Below, piece by piece: positions 14,396-20,315 of a DNA stretch of 20,315 bases. Source of the DNA: RECG01 sp964444805 (GTDB lineage: Bacteria > Bacillota_I > Bacilli_A > Acholeplasmatales > Acholeplasmataceae); assembly GCA_964444805.1 (NCBI GenBank), contig CAYUIK010000003.1, positions 1 through 20,315 on the forward strand, read 5' to 3'. A program made the position numbers and the translations under genes. The notes below the pieces were generated by a model that was given only the letters and a program-made list of their open reading frames with translations, did no database searches and was not told where the DNA came from. Numbering within the stretch: position 1 is the first letter of the stretch; every line of letters begins with the position of its first letter.

Positions 14396-15159
14396 CATGT
14401 CTCATAGAGCGCATAGCCATTGCTGAAAAACACATATCCCGTCATGATTGACAAGCCGATCAGACTTACAACGAGGACGCCAATTGCCGAAGGATAACTG
14501 CGATCCCATCCCGCCTGGGAAAGGTGTTTGACGAGTATTCCCGCGTAAGCCCAAATAAATACGAGTCCGTAGGCTACATGCTTTAAGCGGAAGAGCACGA
14601 GCAAACCAACAAGAAGACCGATGAAAAGAATCAAAACGAGCCAGGTGACTTCAGCGATTCCAAACCCCGAAAAACCGATCTTTTTAAGAAGAACGGTAAT
14701 ATTCGCGATCAAGGCGATCGAGAGCCAACCGAAATATGTGCTAAAAGCGATTCTGGCAAGACTTCCTCCCACCTCAGCATAACTGAGCGCGAACCCGACG
14801 ACGACCAACAAAGCGATCATGATCAATACGGACAACACGATCGAATCATGATGCCAAGCGAGCAACCAGGAAACATTTAGGATCGAACTGACCGCGAAAA
14901 GCCCGATCAAAATCTTGAATGCCGAATCCATAACGACACTCTCTTTCGCAATGAGCACGTGCATGACGAATCCACCCAAAAGCAAATAGATGACTCCCCA
15001 GATGCCGAACGTAAATCCTGTTGGGGTAAACAGGTTCGGATAATCGGCGGAAACATCTCCCGTCGTTTTCCCGCCGAACGGCAAAACATTGGCCAGTCCG
15101 TTCATAAGCACCATAAACACATAGAACAAAATCGCGCTTGCCTTGATCAAAAGAGCCAT
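14395..15159 (-). CDS. TspO/MBR-like tryptophan-rich membrane protein
   Basis: This 254-residue protein has about eight hydrophobic segments. Features of the tryptophan-rich sensory/TspO-like group are visible: NVLPFGGKTTG and PNLFTPTGFTFGIWGVIYLLL near the N-terminus, NVSWLLAWHH in the middle and FSTYFGWLSIALIANI later. Canonical TspO has five helices and about 160 residues, so this is the longer bacterial variant, whose ligand is unknown; porphyrin or lipid binding is only an analogy. Two ATGs are in frame. The one at 15165 abuts AGGAGGA, whereas 15159 is 7 nt from AGGAGG and was chosen. It starts 13 nt after the kinase-like gene and is co-transcribed with it. Confidence 0.82.
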   Translation of the reverse strand: MALLIKASAILFYVFMVLMNGLANVLPFGGKTTGDVSADYPNLFTPTGFTFGIWGVIYLLLGGFVMHVLIAKESVVMDSAFKILIGLFAVSSILNVSWLLAWHHDSIVLSVLIMIALLVVVGFALSYAEVGGSLARIAFSTYFGWLSIALIANITVLLKKIGFSGFGIAEVTWLVLILFIGLLVGLLVLFRLKHVAYGLVFIWAYAGILVKHLSQAGWDRSYPSAIGVLVVSLIGLSIMTGYVFFSNGYALYET

Positions 15160-15172
15160 ATCCATTCCTCCT

Positions 15173-15799
15173 TTAAACTTTCGATTTTCGATCTTTAATA
15201 TGATCTAAGAACCGGGAAACATCCTCTTGTGTCATCGCTTCGATCGGTCGATCGTCGCGGACGAGAAGCGAATGATCGTAATCCTGATCGAGATATCGTT
15301 TGAATCCCGGTTGATTGAACCAGAAGTAAATGCCCCATTCGCGAAAACTCCATGCCTTTTCAAAAGGATTGATCTCATAGTCGACATAGATCATCTTTTG
15401 ACCCGAGACGACGAAGTTCGTCGGAAAATAGTCGATCGTAAACCCCGCTTCCTCGATCGCATCGATCGTCGGTAGAAAACGCCTGTAAAGATCCCTGCGG
15501 ATCTTTCCATCGGCGATCAGGCGAGCGAGCGTATCGCCCTTGATATAATCCTTGATCAGATACTGTCTTTCAAGATCGTAATCGACGAGTTTTGGTAATA
15601 ACAAATCGAACATCCTAAGTTTTTCATAGGCTCTAATCTCATCTTCAACGACGAACGTATGACCGTTCAGGTAAGGCTTCATATGCATCTTTTTATAGAC
15701 ATAAAACCGACCGTTCTTTTGAACGAGGTAGGAATGGGCGGATTTTCCTTTTCCAAGATGTGCGATATAAGCATATCCGGGCGGACACGATATGGCCAT
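15173..15799 (-). CDS. Small protein-kinase-fold protein
   Basis: This 208-residue single-domain protein has kinase-like landmarks: a glycine loop LGKGKSAHSYLV (15-26), a lysine pair at 36-37 in the VAIK position, E54 as the helix-C glutamate candidate, the hinge LIKDYIKGDTL (81-91), D123-x4-N128 in place of the HRD-N catalytic loop, and D140 in VDYE replacing DFG. The key metal and catalytic residues are thus present, although the HRD and DFG motifs are diverged and the domain is short. It may phosphorylate a protein or small molecule; I cannot say which. The start ATG has AAAGGAAG about 11 nt upstream. It is first in the operon with the TspO-like gene and has a good promoter. Confidence 0.75.
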   Translation of the reverse strand: MAISCPPGYAYIAHLGKGKSAHSYLVQKNGRFYVYKKMHMKPYLNGHTFVVEDEIRAYEKLRMFDLLLPKLVDYDLERQYLIKDYIKGDTLARLIADGKIRRDLYRRFLPTIDAIEEAGFTIDYFPTNFVVSGQKMIYVDYEINPFEKAWSFREWGIYFWFNQPGFKRYLDQDYDHSLLVRDDRPIEAMTQEDVSRFLDHIKDRKSKV

Positions 15800-15869
15800 A
15801 TATAGATCAACTTCCTTTGTCGACTATGTGATGAATTCATTGCTCGATCGACCGTGATCGATACACCCT

Positions 15870-15899
15870 ATTCTATCACGTCAATACCACATGTGACAA
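15870..15899 (-). promoter_or_regulatory. Promoter of the kinase-TspO operon
   Basis: TTGTCA (15894-15899) and TAGAAT (15870-15875) are 18 bp apart on the minus strand, and TGA directly precedes the -10. The leader to the ATG at 15799 is about 65 nt. Confidence 0.72.
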
Positions 15900-15933
15900 T
15901 CACCAAAAGATTGACTCTACGATGCCCCGATAT

Positions 15934-15968
15934 AAAAAAGGAAGAAGTTCCCCCCCGAGAACTTCTTC
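15934..15968 (-). terminator. Intrinsic terminator of the XRE regulator gene
   Basis: GAAGAAGTTC and GAACTTCTTC form a 10-bp stem around an 8-nt G-rich loop and are followed on the minus strand by C and T6. It separates the regulator gene from the kinase operon promoter. Confidence 0.92.
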
Positions 15969-16008
15969 TGCCTCGATTGTATCACGAACGACTTATGAAT
16001 CAAGCGAA

Positions 16009-16045
16009 CTCCGCGCTTTGCGTAGTGACTTCACGAAATGCGGAG
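16009..16045. repeat. Imperfect inverted repeat just after the XRE stop
   Basis: CTCCGC and GCGGAG enclose an inner GTG-ACTT-CAC hairpin with additional pairing around it. No T run follows on either strand. It may stabilise the 3' end of the regulator mRNA upstream of the terminator at 15934-15968. Confidence 0.4.
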
Positions 16046-16052
16046 CACTTCC

Positions 16053-17036
16053 TCATCCGATCTTCGTTTTTCTTGAACCATCGGCATCTGCAAGATAGAG
16101 CTCATATTGCGCAGCGTTTCGTTTGTTCATATGGAGTAGAAGCGCGGATAACATAAAATTAGCCAAGGAGAGTGTCGCCAAAATCGCGAGCAGCGGCATA
16201 GGGTCATCATAGGGTCTACTGATGGATATGACCCAGGATACGAAAACAAAGAAGAATCCGTTCATGCTTGCTGCAATATAAAACCGGGCAATGTAAAATT
16301 GTTCCCCAGCTTGGAAAAAAGAGATGACCTTTCTCATTTTGGCGTGAGTAAACTCCATCGCGAACAGATAGATGTACAAAGCGAACAGAAAGACGAAAGA
16401 CAAGTAGATGAAGTCCCCGTGCGTTTCCTCGATATGCATGCGAAAAAAGGTTTGCGTGAACAGGATGGTTGTAATCCCAAATGCCATATTCAACGTCAGA
16501 AAAACGAGATTTTCGATGCGCGCGATCAAAATCTTTTTTGGGCTCCAGTCGATCTCGAAATAGAGACGATCGTTATTCTTGTAGTGGATCGTTCGCAGTG
16601 AATCCTGTGGTGTAAACATTTGAACCGTCCGAACCGCCAGATATGAAAGCCATAGAAAAAAGGTAGCGACGAGCATATACGGTGAACCCGTAAAATTCAC
16701 TCCATACGTCATGAAAACCGAAACGATAAAAAGCACGCGTCGAACCGTATGCTTCTCGTCCGCGCTCGGAAAAGGAGCAAAGAGAACCGACATGTAGAAA
16801 TCTTCGTCTTTCTTTGGTAAAAACATGCTTTTGCTGGGAAAGAGAAAATAGTCCGCTGTGACATCAAACAACTGCGCAAGCCTTTTTAGGTCCTCATAGC
16901 TCGGTTGACGGACATCCGTCTCCCAACCGCTGATCGCAGACGGGCTTACATTCATGCGTAAAGCGAGCTCTTTTTGTGTCAAGCGATGTTCTTGTCGAAT
17001 GCGTCTCAATTGGCTTCCCGGTGTCTTTTGATCCAA
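16053..17036 (-). CDS. XRE-family regulator with a multipass membrane domain
   Basis: The protein has 327 residues from the TTG at 17036. An N-terminal helix-turn-helix (LRRIRQEHRLTQKELALRMN followed by VSPSAISGWETDVRQPSYED) should bind DNA. After a linker come about eight hydrophobic helices in pairs, so the DNA-binding head is tethered to the membrane and may sense an envelope or ligand signal. The longer frame opens with GTG at 17057, but the promoter TATAAT (17063-17068) would start transcription almost exactly there. The TTG at 17036 has GGGGGTG 7 nt upstream and is preferred; a leaderless GTG start is the alternative. The gene is divergent from queG with promoters close together and could regulate it or itself. 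It is monocistronic with a strong terminator. Confidence 0.85.
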   Translation of the reverse strand: MDQKTPGSQLRRIRQEHRLTQKELALRMNVSPSAISGWETDVRQPSYEDLKRLAQLFDVTADYFLFPSKSMFLPKKDEDFYMSVLFAPFPSADEKHTVRRVLFIVSVFMTYGVNFTGSPYMLVATFFLWLSYLAVRTVQMFTPQDSLRTIHYKNNDRLYFEIDWSPKKILIARIENLVFLTLNMAFGITTILFTQTFFRMHIEETHGDFIYLSFVFLFALYIYLFAMEFTHAKMRKVISFFQAGEQFYIARFYIAASMNGFFFVFVSWVISISRPYDDPMPLLAILATLSLANFMLSALLLHMNKRNAAQYELYLADADGSRKTKIG

Positions 17037-17062
17037 TGCATCGCACCCCCGATTCACTTACC

Positions 17063-17091
17063 ATTATAACCATCCGAAAACCATAAAGCAA
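17063..17091 (-). promoter_or_regulatory. Promoter of the XRE regulator gene
   Basis: TTGCTT (17086-17091) and a perfect TATAAT (17063-17068) are 17 bp apart on the minus strand. The start site falls at about 17056, right at the in-frame GTG, which decides in favour of the downstream TTG start or a leaderless message. Confidence 0.7.
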
Positions 17092-17184
17092 TCCCAATCG
17101 AGCAACCACGATATGCAAAAACGACATCGTTGTTGCGGATCGGTCATAGACAGAAAACGAAATCGCAAGAAGCGCCATGATACA

Positions 17185-17193
17185 TGGTATAAT
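17185..17193 (+). promoter_or_regulatory. Extended -10 promoter of queG
   Basis: TGG followed by TATAAT (17188-17193) on the plus strand; the -35 is weak. The leader to the ATG at 17220 is about 20 nt and holds the AAAGGAG ribosome binding site. Confidence 0.65.
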
Positions 17194-17219
17194 GGTCATG
17201 ATAAAGGAGTTGTTCGCAC

Positions 17220-18173
17220 ATGAAGATCATCGAAGCCTTTCAACACGAATTCGATGTCGTCGGAGTCATGGCGACCTCGCATTTTCTTAAAGCGGAAAGG
17301 GCCTGCAAAAGAGACGTTCCTGATGTAGAATATCCGATGACTGTCGTTGTCGGCCTCGCATATCCCATGCGAAAAATCGCCCCCGCGAAAACACATGTCG
17401 TGCCTTCCTTTTATACGTTTGGACAGGACTATCATGTCGTTCTAAAAAACCGCATAAAACGCGTCATGAAGGGGTTTCCTTATTCATATGATTTCGGCGT
17501 AGACAACCATCCACACGATGAAAGACTCGCTGCGAAACTCGCGGGAATCGGTTTTATCGGTAAGAACCAACTCCTGATCAATCCGGACTACGGGTCCTAT
17601 CTTTTTCTGGGGATCGTCTTTATCGATCTTCCTTTCGAAACATCTTATACCCTTGAAGTCGACGACTCGTGCGGTAACTGTACCCGCTGCATCGATGCCT
17701 GCCCAACCGGCGCACTTTTTGCAGGAGGTTATGCGGTCGAGCGCTGTATCAGTGCCTACAATCAGTCGAAAAAACCGCTCTCGGACACAGAAATCGCTTT
17801 GAACTCGTCTTTGTTCGGGTGCGATATTTGCCAGATCGTATGTCCGAAAAACGTAAACAAAGGCATGAAAATCCATCCCGAATTCGAACTGACCGGAAAA
17901 GAGCGCATACCCATCGACGTGCTCTTTCAAAGCTCGAATGCAGCCTTCAAAGAAGCCTATGGCGACATGGCTTATGCCTGGCGCGGTAAAACCGTACTGA
18001 TGCGTAACGCCTTGACGCTTTTATGGCAAAAGAACGACCGATCGTATAATGCCCTGATCGAGGCTTCGATCAAGAACGTCACGGCAACCTGGTATAAGGA
18101 TACGGCCCGTCGAATTTTAAAGAAGCTCGAAGATCATGATTCGTGCGACTTAAGTGATCGGTCAGGCAGCTGA
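17220..18173 (+). CDS. queG: Epoxyqueuosine reductase QueG
   Basis: This 317-residue enzyme reduces epoxyqueuosine to queuosine in the anticodon wobble base of tRNAs for Asp, Asn, His and Tyr, using cobalamin and two 4Fe-4S clusters. The catalytic region reads YDFGVDNHPHDERLAAKLAG with D95, then GFIGKN. Ferredoxin-like cysteines are C151, C154, C157, C161 and C201, C204, C208, with C176 in VERCISAYN. The usual C-terminal HEAT-like extension of longer QueG proteins is short here (Bacillus QueG has about 386 residues). The start follows AAAGGAG at 10 nt. It is monocistronic, with its own promoter and a strong terminator. No other queuosine gene is in the window. It is the second cobalamin-using enzyme here, with nrdJ. 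Confidence 0.95.
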   Translation: MKIIEAFQHEFDVVGVMATSHFLKAERACKRDVPDVEYPMTVVVGLAYPMRKIAPAKTHVVPSFYTFGQDYHVVLKNRIKRVMKGFPYSYDFGVDNHPHDERLAAKLAGIGFIGKNQLLINPDYGSYLFLGIVFIDLPFETSYTLEVDDSCGNCTRCIDACPTGALFAGGYAVERCISAYNQSKKPLSDTEIALNSSLFGCDICQIVCPKNVNKGMKIHPEFELTGKERIPIDVLFQSSNAAFKEAYGDMAYAWRGKTVLMRNALTLLWQKNDRSYNALIEASIKNVTATWYKDTARRILKKLEDHDSCDLSDRSGS

Positions 18174-18210
18174 TCCAGTCTTGCAAAAAACGTTTTCCAA
18201 AACATGCCCA

Positions 18211-18249
18211 GTCGTAGGATCGAACGTGTTCGATCCTATGACTTTTTTT
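18211..18249 (+). terminator. Intrinsic terminator of queG
   Basis: A 15-position stem (18211-18225 with 18228-18242, one G-T pair) closes on a very small loop and is followed by T7. Confidence 0.95.
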
Positions 18250-18394
18250 GTTGCAATATGAGGATGAATGATTGGATTCCAAATCTTTGTCAAACATACA
18301 ATCATCATTCGTTGCCGCTTTTTCATCACTGCCTTATGGTCTAAAAAAACTCGATCACGGCATGCTGGATTTCACATCCAAAGCTAGAACAAAT

Positions 18395-18440
18395 GTGAGA
18401 TAAATCTCACTTGGGGCGATTAACATCGCCTTTTCTTTTT
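18395..18440 (+). terminator. Two tandem hairpins with T run, likely left end of the IS element
   Basis: GTGAGA-TAAA-TCTCAC (18395-18410) is followed after 4 nt by GGCGAT-TAAC-ATCGCC (18415-18430) and TTTTCTTTTT. The second hairpin is a usable terminator that would block outside transcription from entering the transposase gene. Small hairpins near the ends are also typical of HUH (IS91-type) elements. The stretch 18250-18394 before it holds no gene I can support. Confidence 0.6.
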
Positions 18441-18465
18441 AACCCAAATCCTGTATCCTATATCT

Positions 18466-19782
18466 ATGAACGCACCCTATGCTAGCCAGGATCGATTCAA
18501 GGATCTTTTGCTGATCGCCGCGGCTTCCGGCAAAACCGTCTAGGAAAACGAAATTGCCAAACTGAACAACCTGCCCGATGCTCGTAAACGTGAAGGAAAG
18601 CATCGAATCCAGGACATTTTCAGAGCTTTTTGGCCTGAATTTGAAACGATATACAAAGACAAACTGAGAGCGGCAATCATCTCGAATGTCCGGCGTATGC
18701 TCGATTGCCGGGACTTAAGCAAAGGCGATCTCTTCTACGAATGTCCGAACTGTGACAACTACCATTTGGTGGGACTCTCTTGTCATTCCCGGTTTTGTCC
18801 GAACTGCAGTCAGAAGTACCGACAACAACGTGTAATCGAAATTCAAAAAAAACTTCATTTTGTACCTCACCGTCATTTCGTCTTCACCATCGCCAAGGAA
18901 CTCAGGAAATATTTCCGGCTCCACAGATCTCTTTCCAAGGTCCTCTTTGATGCCGTAAACCTTTCATTGACCGACTTGGTCCAAAAATCCAAGCATGCGA
19001 AGAAGATGGATAGACGACCTGGTTTTATCTCTTTCCTTCACACCTACGAAAGGGATATGAAATTCAATCCTCATATCCATGTTTTAGTCGCCGAACAAAC
19101 CCTCGACAAAGAGGGAAACAGTCAAACGTTCTCCTATTTCCATTTTGCAAGACTTAGGCGTTTCTTCCAATTGGCACTTTTAAATCACATGTCCGATTGT
19201 CTGTAGTCTCATGGAGACAAAGCCCTCTATAAGGAGTTCCAAGGACTTCGCACATACCTTGTCAAAATATATGACAAGGGATTCTACATGCATGGTCCTG
19301 GAAACAAAGGCGAAGACTCAAAAGTCAAAACCAAAGAAATCTCCGCATACATCGCCCGCTATGCGTCCCATCCTGCCATCAGTGAAAGCAGAATCATCGA
19401 TGTCGACTATGAAACCAAAAAGGTCACTTGGTACTACGCTCCCCACGAGGATGACGGCCTCGAGGAAGAAGACAAGAAGATGGGAAGACAAATCATCACC
19501 GAGGATGCCTTTGATTTCATCAAGCGTCTCATCATCCATATTCCCGACAAGCATTTCCATCTCATCAGATATTACGGATTCTATTCGAACAGGACATCCC
19601 GCAGCGTTTCTTCCGAGGATCTTATGGAAGACGTGTCCTCCATTCAAAAACAGCGAGTCGCTCTCAAATGGCGATTTATGATTAAGAAAACATTTGGTTT
19701 CGATCCGGTTCAATGTGCCTGTGGGCACATCATGAAGTTTAACCTCGACCTCTCACATCTACCTTCGAAAGGAGATCCATAA
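18466..19782 (+). pseudogene. IS91-like HUH transposase, frame interrupted by two TAG codons
   Basis: From ATG 18466 one frame runs 439 codons to TAA at 19782, interrupted only by TAG at codon 26 (18541) and codon 247 (19204). No indel is needed to keep the family features aligned. Residues about 91-112 carry a zinc finger (CPNC ... CHSRFCPNC). The HUH motif is NPHIHVLV (H203-x-H205), and ISAYIARYASHP supplies the tyrosine motif Y295-x3-Y299, typical of IS91/IS801 rolling-circle-type transposases. The second TAG separates HUH from the tyrosines, so termination there would leave no active enzyme. TAG is a normal stop for nrdJ, livG and the helicase here, so nonsense decay is the simplest reading. 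No good ribosome binding site precedes ATG 18466, so the true start is uncertain. Confidence 0.85.
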
Positions 19783-19783
19783 C

Positions 19784-20096
19784 ATGCCAAACATCGATAC
19801 TGTCATTAGAAAACCCATCTCGATGGAAGAGAAAAAAATATCGTTACGACGACGCCATGAGTGATCCGTTCTATCTCGGTCTCAGACCGAATCGAGAAAC
19901 GTTTCTGGCGTCTGAGATCTATGATGATTATGTCCGTTTCAAGTGTCTGAAGTGCGGTTACGAACAAGATGTCGAGTTCGAGGAAATCCAGTGGTTGCTT
20001 GAGGACAACGACCACGATAGTTTCAGAACGTATTGTCAAGAATGTAACAGACCTCAATGGGTTCCCATTGATCTATACAAGAAACTGAAGAAGTAA
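19784..20096 (+). pseudogene. Zinc-ribbon accessory gene of the IS element, apparent frameshift at an A7 run
   Basis: A strong ribosome binding site (GAAAGGAG) precedes ATG 19784, one base after the transposase stop. That frame reads MPNIDTVIRKPISMEEKK and then ends after 26 codons. Removing one A from the run at 19832-19838 joins it to the frame of the 79-codon ORF at 19857, giving KYRYDDAMSDPFYLGLRPNR and a 103-residue protein. This protein has CxxC pairs at C30/C33 and C60/C63, numbered from 19857, forming a zinc ribbon. The ATG at 19857 alone has no ribosome binding site, which supports the joined reading. Either the gene is broken by an indel, or slippage at the A run restores the product. 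Its role is unknown; the tight spacing suggests co-expression with the transposase. Confidence 0.6.
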
Positions 20097-20123
20097 ATTC
20101 AGGGTCATCATTAGAACGAGTAG

Positions 20124-20145
20124 CCCTCGGTATCGGGGGATTTTT
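20124..20145 (+). terminator. Terminator after the zinc-ribbon gene, likely right end of the IS element
   Basis: CCCTCG and CGGGGG (one T-G pair) form a 6-bp stem with loop GTAT, followed by A and T5. It lies 28 nt after the stop at 20096. Confidence 0.65.
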
Positions 20146-20201
20146 GGTTTGAGATCGATGAAAGTAGGTTCTTTTGATTTGTGTAGAATTTCCTATCTGA
20201 T

Positions 20202-20222
20202 AAAAAAAGGACCGCGCGGTCC
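20202..20222 (-). terminator. Intrinsic terminator of the minus-strand gene at the right edge
   Basis: GGACC-GCGC-GGTCC is followed on the minus strand by T7. It lies 2 nt after the stop codon at 20225. Confidence 0.88.
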
Positions 20223-20224
20223 CT

Positions 20225-20315
20225 TTAGTACTTGGTTTGAACGACCCTAAGAAGTGATGCTCCGTATCGGTCGACTTTGATCAGGAGCATGCGCCCTTGA
20301 TAGTTGAACCCGAAA
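20225..20315 (-). CDS. C-terminal end of an unidentified protein (partial)
   Basis: On the minus strand an open frame enters from the right edge and ends in TAA at 20225, immediately before a good terminator. The 29 visible residues include FGFNYQGRMLLIKVDRYGAS and end LLRVVQTKY. This is a mixed, soluble-looking sequence with no motif I recognise. The terminator spacing makes it very likely to be a real gene end, but no function can be given. Confidence 0.7.
   Translation of the reverse strand, partial: FGFNYQGRMLLIKVDRYGASLLRVVQTKY

Larger units (their letters stand above)
18395..20145 (+). mobile_element. Degraded IS91-like (HUH) insertion element, approximate limits
   Basis: The element contains a transposase frame with an IS91-type zinc finger, HUH motif and Y-x3-Y motif, followed by a small zinc-ribbon gene. 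It is bracketed by terminator-like hairpins at 18415-18440 and 20124-20145. IS91-family elements lack terminal inverted repeats and make no target duplication, so the ends cannot be fixed from one copy; the limits given are the outer hairpins. It sits between queG and an unidentified minus-strand gene. Confidence 0.6.

Noticed and set aside
19318..19728. 136-residue minus-strand open frame in the transposase
   Set aside because: It is a shadow of the conserved transposase frame with no ribosome binding site and no family features.
18466..19782. Genome-wide TAG reassignment (for example pyrrolysine) to explain the transposase
   Set aside because: TAG ends nrdJ just before its terminator, livG 2 nt before livF, and the helicase inside its terminator loop, so it is a normal stop here. 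Element-specific read-through remains possible.
1..20315. Mycoplasma-type genetic code (TGA as tryptophan)
   Set aside because: livF, queG and the TspO-like gene end in TGA right before terminators or neighbouring features, and tryptophan is coded by TGG throughout.
1..20315. CRISPR array or tRNA/rRNA genes
   Set aside because: No regularly spaced direct repeats and no cloverleaf or rRNA-like stretches were seen on either strand, although this was a visual scan only.

Overview
The window looks like a chromosomal piece of a Gram-positive-type bacterium of moderate GC content, probably Bacillota or a standard-code relative of Mycoplasmatota. Reasons: strong AGGAGG-type ribosome binding sites, TATAAT promoters often with a TG extension, compact hairpin-plus-T-run terminators, lipoprotein and DUF975/DUF308-type membrane proteins, and TGA used as a stop (livF, queG, the TspO-like gene), which excludes the Mycoplasma code. 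The lineage call is inference. No rRNA, tRNA or CRISPR array was seen.

Layout. 1-370 (minus strand): the start of an exported protein gene, controlled by a cobalamin riboswitch with a transcription terminator. 369-1491: a HIT-family hydrolase and a YhhN/TMEM86-type membrane protein in one operon. 1649-3963: a class II, adenosylcobalamin-dependent ribonucleotide reductase (nrdJ), preceded by a strongly structured leader containing a perfect 11-bp-arm palindrome. 4102-4803: a DUF975 membrane protein. 4981-5634 (plus): a rhomboid protease. 5660-10256 (minus): a complete branched-chain amino-acid-type ABC importer in the order livK-livH-livM-livG-livF. 10454-11263: an AAC(3)-like acetyltransferase. 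11410-11949 (plus): a DUF308/HdeD-like membrane protein. 12048-14381 (plus): a Cas4/RecB-type nuclease fused to an iron-sulfur XPD/DinG-type helicase. 14395-15799 (minus): a kinase-fold protein and a TspO-like membrane protein in one operon. 16053-17036 (minus): a membrane-anchored XRE regulator. 17220-18173 (plus): queG. About 18395-20145: a degraded IS91-like HUH element. 20225-20315 (minus): the end of an unidentified gene.

How it fits together. Vitamin B12 recurs in three unlinked units: the riboswitch, the AdoCbl-dependent reductase and the cobalamin/Fe-S enzyme QueG. The host therefore appears to depend on B12 for DNA precursors and tRNA modification and to regulate an exported protein by B12 level. 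Almost every unit is closed by its own terminator, so most genes form one- to five-gene transcription units.

The parts most worth a second look are the undescribed-looking nrdJ leader, and the IS element. Its transposase frame is intact apart from two in-frame TAG codons, and its 1-nt-spaced zinc-ribbon partner gene is readable only across a shift at an A7 run.
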